DNA of 64,000 bases from Maratus speciosus (lineage: Eukaryota; Arthropoda; Arachnida; Araneae; Salticidae), in NCBI GenBank assembly GCA_963932465.1, contig OZ010800.1:97111307-97175306 (forward strand), in the 5' to 3' direction. Below are positions 1-11,780 of the stretch, piece after piece. The notes beneath the pieces were generated by a model, which saw only the letters and a program-made list of their open reading frames with translations, was not told the origin of the DNA and did not search any database. Positions within the stretch are counted from its first letter, which is position 1; each line of letters begins with the position of its first letter. Made by a program: the position numbers and the translations under genes.

Positions 1-39
1 TTTAATTTCAAAAATGACAAATGCCATTAAGACTATTTT

Positions 40-190
40 TATGAAATTTTGCTTTTGTAATGAAAGCGCAAAATAGCGGGCTTTTATTTTCTAAGAAATT
101 CGTTTGAGAATTCTGGTGTCAGTCAATTATTTCATCATTTTATGAGAAGAATTCTTCTTCCCCTGAAAGATTTAAAAAGCTCTAAGCATA
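40..190. repeat. Dispersed repeat fragment, family D
   Basis: This stretch carries GAATTCTGGTGTCAGTCA and the downstream CTTCCCCTGAAAGAT block. The same blocks, or their inverted partner GACACCAGAATTT, recur near 38650-38700, 42305-42480 and 46890-47060. I do not recognise the family. No open frame of note is present. Confidence 0.45.
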
Positions 191-378
191 GATAAAGCAT
201 AAATATGCAAAACAGAATCATCAGAAGTATTGGCTACTATAAAATGTGACAAAGATTTGGTTGATTGCATGTTTTCAATTACGTACAGGGAATTTTTTTT
301 ACTTAATTATAGCATTGATTCTTCTTTACATCTTATGTAAACTAAGGTACTGGTATCAGATAGAAAATTAATAAATCT

Positions 379-391
379 CCCCCCCCCCCCC
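379..391. repeat. Poly-C tract
   Basis: An uninterrupted C run followed by CTCCCTCCC, in otherwise AT-rich DNA. Confidence 0.9.
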
Positions 392-404
392 TCCCTCCCA
401 AAAA

Positions 405-737
405 TAAAGAATGATTGCATACCTAAGTATAAAAGAAGTAAAAAATATTTCATAATTCTTTAACATGTTCTACTTGCAAAAGTCAAATTTTAGCAGCAAG
501 CTAATGAAAACATCAAAGGAAATTTCCGGAAATATTTTCACGTAACTGAGATGAAATCTTGTTTGGAATTATTCTATCATAATATTCTCTAGAAATGCTT
601 TAGAGATTATTTTCATAGGATAAATGAAGGAAAGTGGAAATTTAAACTGCTTTTACAAGCTTGTAATTTTTTATAGTGACTAAAATTACTGTTTCGGATC
701 CAGTGATACGTGATTTGAATAAATTTTTGTTTGTGAA
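405..737 (+). repeat. R repeat, copy 1 (satellite companion)
   Basis: The blocks 'GAAATATTTTCACG', 'TTTGGAATTATTCT' and 'TTTAGAGATTA' recur in the same order at about 6490-6760, 7085-7300 and 8540-8830, where the sequence directly follows 294-bp satellite monomers. This copy is cut at about 738 by a Helitron-like 5' end. It is therefore probably a relic of the same satellite domain. Confidence 0.6.
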
Positions 738-980
738 TCTATGTTATAAAAGGCAGACATATTCGTGCGTAACGCTGACGTCATTTTTAGTTTGGAAATA
801 CTTCGAGATTAAATTTCGGTATTGTAATTTTTGCTATTGTAATTTTTTTTTAATTCTAAATATCGTACATTTTTCATTTTAGAAGAAAGAAATGTACTTT
901 CAAATGCAATTTGTTTAAAAACAATATATCAGTTTACTAATTTATTGTGATATTAAAAAATAATTTTTAGACCTCTATTT
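738..980 (+). mobile_element. Helitron-like family Y, 5' terminal fragment
   Basis: It starts TCTATGTTATAAAAGGCAGA and continues through GTGCGTAACG, TGACGTCATTTTTAG and CAAATGCAATTTGTT. This parallels the element at 21893-23036 block by block. A 5' TC followed by a TATTATAAAG-like motif is a recalled hallmark of arthropod non-autonomous Helitrons. The similarity fades after about 980, so only the 5' part is present. The open frame crossing this start (676-882) is incidental. Confidence 0.6.
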
Positions 981-1090
981 TATAAATCTTTCTCCAGCGC
1001 GTGCAGGCTCCAATACGGAAGAATTATAAATCATTTGAACTTCAAACAGTATAAATAGTTTCCTGCAGATAGAACCAAAATTAAATTGTC

Positions 1091-1116
1091 ATAAATAAAT
1101 AAATAAATAAATAAAA
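1091..1116. repeat. (AAAT)n microsatellite
   Basis: About six tandem ATAA units, seen directly. Confidence 0.9.
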
Positions 1117-1682
1117 TAATGTAGTTAAATAAAACACAAATGTAATAAACCTGCAATCGAACTACATTGTTAAACCGATTTATTTATTTGAGCAAAAAAG
1201 GCTGCAGTAAGTAACAAAGTGTTTGGCGATTTTTTCAGCTATTAACTCCTAGCATGCTGCTAATACGAAAGCATCGCTTTCGATAAATTTAAAAACTTTT
1301 TTTGAATACATTATTCATATTTTGAATATAAAAATGATTTTTACTGTTATTAACGGACAGTCTAAAAAATACATTAAATGTTAAAAATCTATAGGAGCTA
1401 GGAAAAAATGATTTTCACCTATGTTCTGTAAATGGGAAACTCGAGTTCGATCCCTTTTCCGTTCAATCCGAAAAATGTCTGTTCAATCTTGAACCATCAT
1501 ATGGTTCAAAGTCAGCAAAAGTACCAATAGATTGTTCAATCTCTATTTCAAAAATTCTGCTTTTGGTGCATCCTGGAGTATGGTTCAACCTTTTAATATC
1601 CTATGGCAAAACGTTTCAGCCAATCATAGATCGTCCACCATTAACTCTGCCGTGTACATGTGTAGGTTAAAAACCATCATAA

Positions 1683-1749
1683 AGAAAAAGAAACCAAAAA
1701 AGAGAAAATTAAATTTAATTTAATTTTCTCTTTTTTGGTTTCTTTTTCT
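1683..1749. repeat. Perfect inverted repeat, 31-bp arms
   Basis: Positions 1683-1713 are the exact reverse complement of 1719-1749, with a 5-nt loop (TTTAA). The arm is purine-rich (AGAAAAAGAAACC...). It lies directly upstream of the GC-richer TATA-containing segment. It may be a foldback, an element junction or an assembly artefact. Confidence 0.9.
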
Positions 1750-2080
1750 CTCCTTCTCCGGTAGATGTCGCTACTTGTCCACCCAGTCGTTTCCACTGCT
1801 TATCTCTCATTGGTTGTTTCTGGCGCTTTCGCTACACGCATAGGGTATATAAGGCAGCGCGTCTCTGTCTATCATTTTGCTCAGTCTTTCTTTTTCTAGC
1901 CCGCTGTTCTTTTTTCCCTATCTTGCATTGAAGAAGAATCTCACTGTAGATTCCAAACAGCTGGTTGCTGCTTTTCACGCATTATGTGTGCAATTTAAAC
2001 ATTGGTTTACTACCCCTCGGGATTGCACTAACACTCTAAAGCGAAAGCTGAGTTCCCGAGGTGGTCATCGCTGTCGCTGC
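1750..2080 (+). promoter_or_regulatory. TATA/initiator-like segment, possible LTR or retroelement 5' fragment
   Basis: This ~330-bp island is visibly less AT-rich than its surroundings. It holds TATATAAG at 1846-1853, TCATTT with its A at 1874 (28 bp downstream) and TCAGTC at 1881. Those match arthropod initiator consensus TCA[GT]T at roughly core-promoter spacing. A 97-codon open frame (1877-2170) starts just after, but it resembles nothing I know and runs into a mariner-like repeat. An LTR or retroelement 5' fragment is as likely as a host promoter. Confidence 0.4.
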
Positions 2081-2084
2081 TTTT

Positions 2085-3111
2085 TAATATGCAAAATAAT
2101 GATTTATAAATATTTTTTTTTAATTGTTGAAAATACTTTGAATGAAAAAATACAAAGTTTCTATTTTTAAAACTTAATTAGGTTAAAAAATTCATTCTCA
2201 TTTTTTTATCATTGAGCACAGAATTATTGTGCAGTTTCTATCGGTATAATCCGAAGTTTTGGAAAGGAGTGCAGCCTCCAAAATACTTTTGCTTCGACGT
2301 TGATGATATGACTTATCATCAATTCCTTTTAAAAATGAAATAATTTAATGCATAATTTATGTCTCTAAAACTTCGTTTACAAAGAAAAGAAATATATGTG
2401 TTGTCCTAAAACCAAAATAATATGCCGTGATTTAAAAATATAAATGAAAAGTGCAAAATTACATTTTTATTTATAATAATTCAGGTATAAACAATAATAC
2501 CAAAATATTATGTGGTGATTTAAAAATATAAAATAATAAATAAAAAGTACAAAATTATTTTTCTAAATATATGCATTTTGATTTAAATAATTATATGGCA
2601 TTAAAAATTGAATTTAATAAAATATTTTAATAAGTTCTTATGTAATGATTTCTAAACATTTTATTGTAAATTCTATTAATTGAAAATAATTATATGGCAT
2701 TAAAAATTGAATTTAATAAAATATTTTAATAAGTTCTTATGTAATGATTTCTAAACATTTTATTGAAAATTCTATTAATTGAAATTCTCTAAAATTAAAG
2801 CTGATGCAAGAATTCTGTGACCAGATGTCTCCTGTACATCACACCAGCGAAAAAGTGGACTTTACCACTTTCCGTCCTTCCATAGAGAGCCATCTAGGAA
2901 TGAGATGATAGTGCTCTAGACATCGAAGCACAATTTATAGGCATTGCGATTACAGCACCATTTGTTAGCAGTTTTTGTAACTAAATTTTGAAACTTCTGT
3001 ATAACATTTTTACAGCTTATCTAATAAAAAAACTATAAACCATAATTTTTTTTATCTTTGTTTTTGAGATATTTAATTTTAAAATCAGGGTCTTATTTGC
3101 TGGACACCCTG
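2085..3111 (+). mobile_element. TA-flanked mariner-like element, truncated, one end only
   Basis: It ends with CTTATTTGCTGGACACCCTG followed by TA (3112-3113). This is the same terminus as the full element at 9190-10823. Internal blocks (GATGATATGACTTATCATCA and the ATTATATGGCATTAAAAATT stretch) match that element in reverse complement. No left terminus is found, so it is a 5'-truncated or recombined copy. It contains a 99-bp internal tandem duplication. Confidence 0.6.
2585..2782. repeat. 99-bp tandem duplication
   Basis: Two near-identical units (AAATAATTATATGGCATTAA onward) sit with a period of 99 bp and only a mismatch or so between them. The related element at 9190-10823 has one unit, so the duplication is specific to this copy. 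Confidence 0.85.
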
Positions 3112-3164
3112 TATATTGTGTATAATCCTTCCATTTAATATTATTTGAAGTATATTAGTGGCTG

Positions 3165-3820
3165 ATTCCCAACCCTTTTACATCGTGTCCGGTAATACGC
3201 ACTTATACTGGTGGTGGAAACATATCAACTAAGTAGTATATATTCATATTTTCGGGTGTGATGGATTAATATCGGAGTGATAGTTATTACAACATTGTTA
3301 GCGTAGATTACAATCATCGCAGCGGTGGGATGAAACCACCTTACACCAGTGTCTGTAAAGTGGAAGACATTGCTAATAAAGTGTAAATTAGTGTCCGGAA
3401 AGGTTCTGAACTCTGCTCAGAGACTTTAAAGTGTGTATTTTGAACATTGAATAGTGAATAGACAGTGTACGACATCGTAGTCACCACTGCAAAATTCCAA
3501 CTAAAGTTTAGGTAAAGACCGTGAGAACCTCATCGACCGAGAGAATCCGGCTCATGTGGGACTGAGCTAAGAAGATATAGCTTCCCAACTTTCTTACATC
3601 GTGTCCGGTATCACCAACGCCCCCTAGATATTCGAGAAAGCTTTGACACGCGTAACGAAAACGTCCAACAAAGCAGGCAAAACAAAGAAAAAAATCATTT
3701 ATTGGCTCGTGGATGTTGGTATCACGCACCTATAACGGTGGTGGAAGCCTATCAGTTAAGTAGCATATAATTGTATTTCCATATATGCTGGATTAACATC
3801 GGAGTTATAACAACATAGGC
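3165..3820 (+). repeat. Direct repeat pair, unclassified
   Basis: The segment from about 3167 (TTCCCAACCCTTTTACATCG) to 3296 recurs from about 3580 (CTTCCCAACTTTCTTACATC) to 3817, including GGTGGTGGAA, ATCAACTAAGTAG and TGGATTAATATCGGAGT. The spacing of ~415 bp could reflect two short LTRs or a tandem duplication. No coding motif is visible between them. The second copy is interrupted at 3615-3717. Confidence 0.55.
3615..3717. mobile_element. 103-bp insertion flanked by an 8-bp duplication
   Basis: GGTATCAC occurs at 3607-3614 and again at 3718-3725. The sister copy near 3190 reads straight through this point without the intervening 103 bp. The insert begins CAACGCC and ends GGATGTT. An 8-bp duplication is compatible with a tiny hAT-type MITE, but the inverted termini amount to only about four bases (CAAC/GTTG). 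Confidence 0.45.
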
Positions 3821-3845
3821 AGACTTCGATACAATCGTTTACAAG

Positions 3846-6490
3846 GAATTCCACGGTTCACGTAATAGCTGGTTTGAATGCATTCCTTACCGTTTTTTAT
3901 TTCAAAACTATTTTTTCAAAAATTGATATTACATGCATTTTAAAGTGCTAAAATTTTTAAATAAATCCAGTTTAAAAATAGGATGAATTAAAAATGCTTT
4001 TTTTAAACATTATTTTTTCAAATACACATGAAAACTATTACTAGTGATCCAATGAAGACGATGCATTTTGTCAAAAATAAATATTTTATAAAATTTATTA
4101 ATAAAATAATTTTCCTCATAAGAGATTACACATTTAAGAATTTTCACAGTTTAAGTAATAGATGATTTGAATGTATTCTTTACCGTTTGTCATTTGAAAG
4201 ATTATTTATTTAGTTTGTTATTACATGTATCTTAAAGTGCTCGAATTTTTAAATAAATAGAGTTTAAAAAATGGATGAATAAAAGAATATTTCTTTTAAA
4301 CTCCTTTTTCAAATAAGCATAAAAACTATTACTAGTAACCAAATGAAGACAATTCAATTTGACTAAATTGTACGTTATATAAAATTTACTAATAAAATAT
4401 TTTTCCTCATAACAGATTACACATTTAAGAATTTTCACAGTTTAAATAATAGAAGATTTGAAAGCATTCTCTATCGTTTATCATTTCAAAAAATATTCTT
4501 TTAAAATTGTTATTACATGCATCTTAAAGTGCTAGAATTTTTAAATAAATGCAATTTCAAAAATGGATGAATAAAAAAAATATTTCTTTTAAACTTTTTA
4601 AAAAATAACTCATATAATCTACTACTAGTGATCCAATGAAGACGATGTATTTTGTCTAAAATGTATATTTTATAAAATTTACTAATAAAATACTTTTCCT
4701 CATAACAGATTACACATTTAATAATTTTCACATTTTAAGTAATAGATGATTTCAATGCATTCTTTACCGTTTATCATTTCGAAACTATTTTTTCAAAAAA
4801 TGTTATTACATGCATCTTAAAGTGCTAGAATTTTTAAATAAATGCAGTTTCAAAAATGGATGAATAAAAAAAAATATTTCTTTTAAACTTTTTTAAAATT
4901 TACACATATAATCTACTACTAGTGATCCAATCAAGACGATGTATTTTGTCTAAAATGTATATTTTATAAAATTTACTAATAAAATACTTTTCCTCATAAC
5001 AGATTACACATTTAATAATTTTCACATTTTAAGTAATAGATTATTTCAATGCATTCTTTACCGTTTGTCATTTCGAAACTATTTTTTCAAAAAAATGTTA
5101 TTACATGCATCTTAAAGTGCTAGAATTTTTAAATAAATGCAGTTTCAAAAATGGATGAATAAAAAAAAAATATTTCTTTTAAACTTTTTTAAAATTTACA
5201 CATATAATCTACTACTAGTGATCCAATCAAGTCGATGTATTTTGTCTAAAATATATATTTTATAAAATTTACTAATAAAATACTTTTCCTCATAACAGTT
5301 TACACATTTGATAATTTTCACATTTTAAGTAATAAATGATTTTAATGCATTCTTTACCGTTTATCATTTCGAAACTATTTTTTTCAAAAAATGTTATTAC
5401 ATACATCTTAAAGTGCTGGAATTTTTAAATAAATGCAGTTTCAAAAAGGGAGGAATAAAAAAAAAATTTCTTTTAAACTTTTTAAAAAATTACACATATA
5501 ATCTACTACTAGTGATCCAATGAAGACGATGCATTTTATCTAAAATATATATTTTATAAAATTTACTAATAAAATACTTTTCCTCATAACAGTTTACACA
5601 TTTGATAATTTTCACATTTTAAGTAATAGATGATTTTAATGCATTCTTTACCGTTTATCATTTCGAAACTATTTTTTCAAAAAATGTTATTACATACGTC
5701 TTAAAGTGCTGGAATTTTTAAATAAATGCAGTTTCAAAAAGGGAGGAATAAAAAAAAATATTTCTTTTAAACTTTTTAAAAAATTACACATATAATCTAC
5801 TACTAGTGATCCAATGAAGACGATGCATTTTATCTAAAATATATATTTTATAAAATTTAGTAATAAAATACTTTTCTTCATAACAGATTACACATTTAAG
5901 AATTTTCACATTTTAAGTAATAGGTGATTTTAATGCATTCTTTACCGTTTATCATTTCGACACTATTTTTTCAAAAAATGTTATTACATGCATCTTAAAG
6001 TGCTAGAATTTTTTAAATAAATGCAGTTTCAAAAATTGATGAATAAAAAAAAAAATATATATTTCTTTTAAACATAATTTTCAAACACACATAAGAACTG
6101 CTAATAGTGATACAATGAAGAAGATGCATTTTGTCTAAAATGTATTATTTTATAAAATTTACTAGTAAAATATTCTTCCTCATGACAGATTACACATTTA
6201 AGGATTTTCACAGTTTAAATAATAGATGATTTGACTGCATTCTTTACCGTTTATCATTTCAAATATATTTTTTGTATTGTTATTACATGCTTCTTAAAGT
6301 GTTAGAATTTTTAAATAAATGCAGTTTGATATATGAATGAATAAAAAAATATTTCTTTTAATTTTTTTTTTCGATTACACATAAAAACTCTTACTAGTGA
6401 TCCAATTAAGAATAGGCATTTTGTCTAAAATATATATTTTATAAAATTTACTAATAAAATATTTTTCCTTATAACAGTTTACACATTTAA
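3846..6490 (+). repeat. Tandem satellite array, ~294 bp x 9
   Basis: The anchor CTTTACCGTTT recurs at 3891 (variant), 4184, 4475, 4768, 5062, 5358, 5652, 5946 and 6248, giving periods of 291-302 bp. Each monomer runs through TTATTACATGCATCTTAAAG, TGCAGTTTCAAAAATGGATG, CTACTACTAGTGATCCAAT, a TATTTTATAAAATTTACTAA stretch and CCTCATAACAGATTACACAT. Inner monomers are closest to one another and edge monomers more diverged, as expected for unequal exchange. The two short minus-strand frames (4232-4438, 4513-4731) are the same monomer segment read twice and are not genes. Confidence 0.95.
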
Positions 6491-7320
6491 GTACAAAGAA
6501 TAGAATTACTGAAAAAGCAAATTAATGAAACATCAAACAGGTTATGGAAATGTTCATACGGGGGTGAGATATCTGGAAATACTGTTTGAAATTCTTGTCA
6601 TCATCTTCTTTAGAAATGATTAAGACATTACTTTCGTATAATAAATTAATAGAAGCGGAAATGTAAATAGCTAATACACGTGCCTAAAATATTTTTTTTT
6701 GTTTCCTCTGTTGTTTGAATAAATTCTATTTAGTGTAGATATTGACCTACGGAATGAATGCCAATTTTGAAAAAAATATATTAATATAATAGAAAGTTAC
6801 ACGCTGTATTTTTTTTAATATTGAATTTAAACACTTATGCTAATTTACAGAAAAGACGTGAAGCATTATATAACAAACAATTTTCATTCTCCTCCGAAAA
6901 TTATTCAGGGTGTTTAAAAAATAAGCAAAAAACTTTAAATAAAATTAGAATTTCAGTAACTGAGTGCTTTCGAATTTCGAAATTAATGCAAGGACATGAA
7001 AGAATGCATGACTTGAAAATTTTAATATATAAGAATGATATTTCATTTAATTTCATTTAGTATGCATTTCATTTAATATTTTAATTTAATAGATATTTTC
7101 AAGATCTGCTAGTAACAGTAAAACTGTAGCTGTAAGCTATTAAAAGATGAAAGGAGTTTTCTGGAAATATTTTCACGAAAGTGAGACAACTTGAAATCCA
7201 ATTTGGAGTTATTCTGCCATTATATTCTTTAAAAATCCTTTAGTGATTACATTAATAGAATAAATAAATAAAGGCAAGTGAAGGTTTATATAGATTTCAC
7301 TCGTTTATAAGTAATAATTA
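6490..7320 (+). repeat. R repeat, copies 2 and 3
   Basis: Immediately after the array come the R blocks, with matching order at 8540-9175. The downstream part (TTTGAATAAATTC, GACCTACGGAATGAATG, TATTGAATTTAAACACTTA) matches 8830-9170. A second, shorter R copy begins near 7085. Satellite plus R probably formed a higher-order unit. The 79-codon frame at 6821-7060 is not kept in the sister copy. Confidence 0.6.
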
Positions 7321-8540
7321 ATAAGAATTTTTACCCTTTAAGCAATACACGATTTGAAGGCATTCTTCACCGTCAATTATTTTGAAACATTTTTTAAATT
7401 ATTATTATTACATGTACAGTAGAGCCTCGATTATCCGCGAAGCGATTTTCTTTTAAAAATTTAATCCAACATCAAGGAAAATACAATAAGACCTACTAAT
7501 AAATATAAACAGAAACCATCATGTATTCGAAAGTAATGGAAGAATATTCCTAGATTCGGTTGCCATGTTTGAAATATCAGATATAAAGCACAAATAATGT
7601 ATATTCTTGATTTTATTAACCAAATGTAAACACAGCAGTTAAAATATTTAACACTTAAATAAGTCTATTATGATAAATTCCAGAAGAGCATATCAAGAAT
7701 AACTTCATTTTCAAAATAAAAAAATATTCCTTACTGAAAGAAAAAAAATAGTTTACAATTTAGAATAAAGAAAAGGTGTTTCCAAAGCAAAAAAGCAAAA
7801 AGAAGTGACTGATTTTTTTTTTCTAATTTTGTATCTCAGTTCATTTTGTTCAGTATGTATGGCATTATTTCTTGTTTTAGTGATTTAGACGTAGAGAAAA
7901 GGTTTCTGATAAACTGTGCATATGTATGTTTTTTAAACGTTTTATTATTTTTTGTACACTAAAGCATAGTTTTTATGTTGAATTTTCTTTTTTTTTTCGT
8001 GTTTGCACACTATTTTTGTTATACGCGGTGCCCTTGCAACCTAATTCCGCGGATAATCGGTGCTGGGCTTTAACTTAAATTTCCATAATTTTTAAACATA
8101 TGCAGCTTAAAAAATAAATAAATCATAAAATATTTATTTTAATCTTTTTTTTTAAATACACATGAAGACGTGAGAAAAAAAAACACCTAGTTTTCTCCAT
8201 CAAACCAATTCCCAATCCAAATTTCTCCATCTCCAATTTGTGAATCTGCATAAAAAAAACCTACAATCTGCAAAAAACGTATCGTGCATATCTGGCATTG
8301 TAAAATCTTGGTTTACAATGGTACATTGGTTTACATATTAAAATCTTGGTTTATAAACCAACGGACGTAGTCGGAGGTTTTTGGCGATTTCCTAAAATTT
8401 GATTTTCTAGATAAGTGAGTTCTGAAATTCTCTTAATCACATAAAAAATACTACAAGCGATTTAAAGAATATGATGCATATTTTATAAAATTTACTAATA
8501 AAATAATTTCCCACAAAAGATTATACATTTAAGTAAAGAG
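7320..8540 (+). repeat. Diverged satellite monomer split by insertions
   Basis: Satellite sequence runs 7320-7416 (TTTTTACCCTTTAAGCAATA to ATTATTACATGTA), resumes at 8071 (TAACTTAAATTTCCATAATT) and runs to about 8165. It resumes again near 8445 (TTTAAAGAATATGATGC, TTTACTAATAAAAT). The first gap is the pogo-type element. The second (about 8170-8440) is an unclassified ~270-bp insertion. Confidence 0.7.
7417..8070 (+). mobile_element. pogo/Tigger-type non-autonomous DNA element
   Basis: The left terminus CAGTAGAGCCTCGATTATCC follows a TA (7415-7416). The right end carries GCGGATAATCGGTGCTGGGC followed by TTTAA. The inverted CGATTATCCGCG blocks match the pogo/Tigger terminus type as I recall it. 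The element sits cleanly inside a satellite monomer: ACATGTA before and TAACTTAAA after rebuild the ACATG-CTTAAA satellite sequence. No transposase frame is seen in ~654 bp. Confidence 0.75.
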
Positions 8541-9180
8541 AACGTAATAAAATGTATAACAATTCTTTAATATTCCCCAGTTCCACTTTTAAAAGTGAAA
8601 TTTTAGCGGAAAATTAATGAAAAGATCAAATACGTTTTATGGAAATGTTTATACGAGAGTAAGATAACTCGAAATCCTGTTTGGAATTCTTATGTAATCG
8701 CATTCTTTAGAAATATTTTAGAGATTACTTTCGCAGAATAAATGAATGAAAGTGAAAATTTAAATAGCTTATACAAGTTAATAAAAAAATTTTATGGCAA
8801 CTAAAATGTATTTTTGCATTTTTAGTAATACGTGGTTTGAATAAATTCCCTTTAGTGTAAATTTAAACCTACGTAATGAATGTTATTTTCAAATAATAGA
8901 TGTTATACAGAAAAATGCTGCACCACTGAATTTTTCTTACTATCGAATTTAAATACTATTACAGAATAAACGTTAAACATTAAATTCTGAGAAAATTTAT
9001 CTTTTGTTTTAGAAAATTACACAGTGTGTTTAAGAAATATGCAACAAAGTTTAAGAGAAATTAGAACTACAATACTTTGTTTTAGAATTCTAAAATAAAT
9101 CAACTTGAAAGATCGCTCAAATAAGAAAGATATTTAATTAAATTTTATATAATATATATTTCTTTTTCACTGTATATAAA
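8540..9180 (+). repeat. R repeat, copy 4
   Basis: It is the fullest R copy and parallels 6490-7085 through GAAATGTTTATACGAG, GATAACTCGAAATCCTG, TTTGAATAAATTC, ACCTACGTAATGAATG and TGTTTAAGAAATATGCAA. It ends at the mariner-like element. Confidence 0.65.
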
Positions 9181-9189
9181 AAAATAATA

Positions 9190-10823
9190 CAGGGTGTCCA
9201 GCGAATAAGACCCAGATTTCAAAATTAAATATCTCAAAAACAAACATCAATAGAATTATGCGGTAAACGGTTTGTTTATTAGCTAAGTTGTAAAAATGTT
9301 ATACAAAAGTTTCAAAATTTGGTTACAAAAACCGTTAACAGATGGCGCTGTAATCGCAATACTTGTAAACTATGGTTCGAATTCCAGAGCACTAGTGTCT
9401 CATTCCTAGATGGCTGCCTACGGAAAAACGAATATTGGGAAAGTCCACTTTTTCATTGGGGTGATGTGCAGAAGTAGAGACATCTGGTCACAGAATTATT
9501 GCATCAGTTTTAATTTTATAAAATTTCAATTAATAGAATTTTCAATAAAAATTTTAGAAATCATTATATAAGAACTTGTTGAAATATTTTATTAAATTAA
9601 ATTTTTAATGCCATATAATTATTTAAATCAAAATGCATTTATTTAGAAAAATAATTTTGTACTTTTTATTTATTTTTTATATTTTTAAATCACGGCATAA
9701 TATTTCGGTATTATTGTTTATACCTGACTTATTATAAATAAAAAAGTAATTTTGCACATTTCATTTATTTTTAAATCACGGCATAATACTTTGGCTTTAG
9801 CGCAACACATATATTTCTTTTCTTTGTAAACAAACTTTTAGAGACAGAAATTGTGCATTAAATTATTTATTTTTTAAAAGGAATTGATGATAAGTCATAT
9901 CATCAACGTCAAAGCAAAAGTATTTTGGATGCTGTATTAATTTCCAACACTTCGGATCCTATCGCTAGAACCTGCAACATATTCCTGTGCTCAATGACAA
10001 AAAAAATGAGAACGAGTTTTTAAAATTAAAATTATTTTTTTAACTTAATTAAGTTTTTAAAAATAGAAATTTTGATTTTTTTCATTCAAACTATTCCCTA
10101 TAATTAAAAAAAATGATTTATGAATCATCATTAAAAATGCTCAGTGATTTTTAAAACAGGGCATATTCTTTTAGCTTAATTGAATTTTAAAACCAGAAAC
10201 TTGAGATTTTTTTATTCAAACTTTTTTTAAAAGTTTAAATAAACATTAAAAAGTAAAGATTTCCATTTTTTTTTCAAATCCTCCTCACCTTGAATTCGAT
10301 TCCACGATCTACCAATTCGGAGAGAAAAGACATACCACAGATATACTGGAATCCGGACCAAAGTAGCTTATAACAAAATTTGAAACAAATCTCAATTCTG
10401 TCAACACATGGCTCCGCTTCTGCACAGCACCCAAATAAAATATTTTAATAAGTTCTTATATAATGATTGCTAAACTTTTTATTGAAAATTCTATTAATTG
10501 AAATTCTCTAAAATTGAAGCTTTGACCATATGTCCCCTCTTCTGCACATCACCCCAACGAAAAAGTGGAGTTTCCCAATTTTCATTCTTCCATAGGAAGC
10601 CACCTAATAATGAGACGCCAGTACTCTGGACTTCAAAACACAATTTATAGGCATTACGATTACAGCGCCATCTGTCAACGGTTTTTGCAACTAATTTTTG
10701 AAACTTCTGTATAACATTTTTACAGCTTAGCTAATAAACAAACCGTTGTCCGCATAATTCTATTGATCTTTGTTTTCGAGATATTTAATTTTTAAACCAG
10801 GGTCTTATTCGCTGGACACCCTG
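9190..10823. mobile_element. TA-flanked mariner-like element with ~400-bp inverted termini
   Basis: The left end CAGGGTGTCCAGCGAATAAG and right end CTTATTCGCTGGACACCCTG are exact inverses, each abutted by TA (9188-9189, 10824-10825). Complementarity continues with moderate divergence for about 400 bp: 9190-9600 pairs with 10438-10823, including GGCGCTGTAATCGCAAT against ATTACGATTACAGCGCC. TA duplication is typical of Tc1/mariner-like elements. The ~840-bp middle has no transposase frame, so it is non-autonomous. Confidence 0.8.
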
Positions 10824-10881
10824 TATTTGAAGTTAAATGGAGACGATGCATTTTTTATGAAATATGACTTATATTAATTAA

Positions 10882-11685
10882 CCCATTTATGCCTAGCATC
10901 CCATTTTTGGACATTTCGAATTTTAACAATTTTTTATTATTTTCTCACGAAAATTGTATGAATTAATTGTCAATAAATGTATTTATCTATTTCCGAGAGA
11001 TTACAGCATAAGATTTATATTTATTTGTTCAAATGAAGGCCTTTTTTCGATATTTGTAGGTTTTTCATTTTTCAAGATGGCGAAATGTAAAAAGTAAGTT
11101 TATTTGTATTTTTTGAAACAAAGAGCCAAATAAATAAGTCATAATCTTAGCTTGTAGACTTCTTTGAAATACGTATTTTTTAAAATTGCGAAATTATATG
11201 TTCAAGCCTATTGTTTAAGCATGTTTGTAATGTACAAAATGTACAGCGGGGAGCGGAAATGGGTACGTATTTCTATTAGCCAGTTAGGGGACAGTTATTT
11301 ATGTAAAATCCTTCTCAAGACTATTTTGAAATAAATTGTTTTCTAGTCTCAAATGCGATTATTCTTAATTTATTATTAATAATACTTATAATGTTATTAG
11401 TCTCTGTAAAGAAAAAATATATATTTTTCACAGTTCATAAAAATACAAACTATAGCATATAATATACAACTTAAACGTTTAATTAATATAAATTTAGACA
11501 AAACATATAATTATGAATTTATTTACATATGGATATTCCCATATTTAGTAAGTTTACATTTTATAAAATGAATACAAATATATTTTAGCGTAGTTTTTTT
11601 AAAGAATTTTTCCAGTTCATTTTGCAATATTTTAAAAGGATTTTACCAATAAATTTGAAAAAACAAAAATTCAGGCATAAATGGG
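10882..11685. mobile_element. piggyBac-type MITE (TTAA-CCC termini)
   Basis: TTAA (10878-10881) precedes CCCATTTATGCCT, and the exact inverse AGGCATAAATGGG precedes TTAA (11686-11689). A TTAA duplication with CCC-starting termini is the piggyBac superfamily signature. The 804-bp interior has no transposase frame. Confidence 0.85.
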
Positions 11686-11780
11686 TTAAAAGATAAGATC
11701 GCTCTCTGTGTGTGTGCTATATGTCTGCGATAGCTAGCAAAATCTACCGAACCTACAAGTCTGAAAATTTAGTGGGGTGT

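Noticed and set aside
3167..3817. LTR retrotransposon with two short LTRs
   Set aside because: The repeats lack clear TG...CA ends, a primer-binding site and coding sequence between them; left as an unclassified direct repeat.
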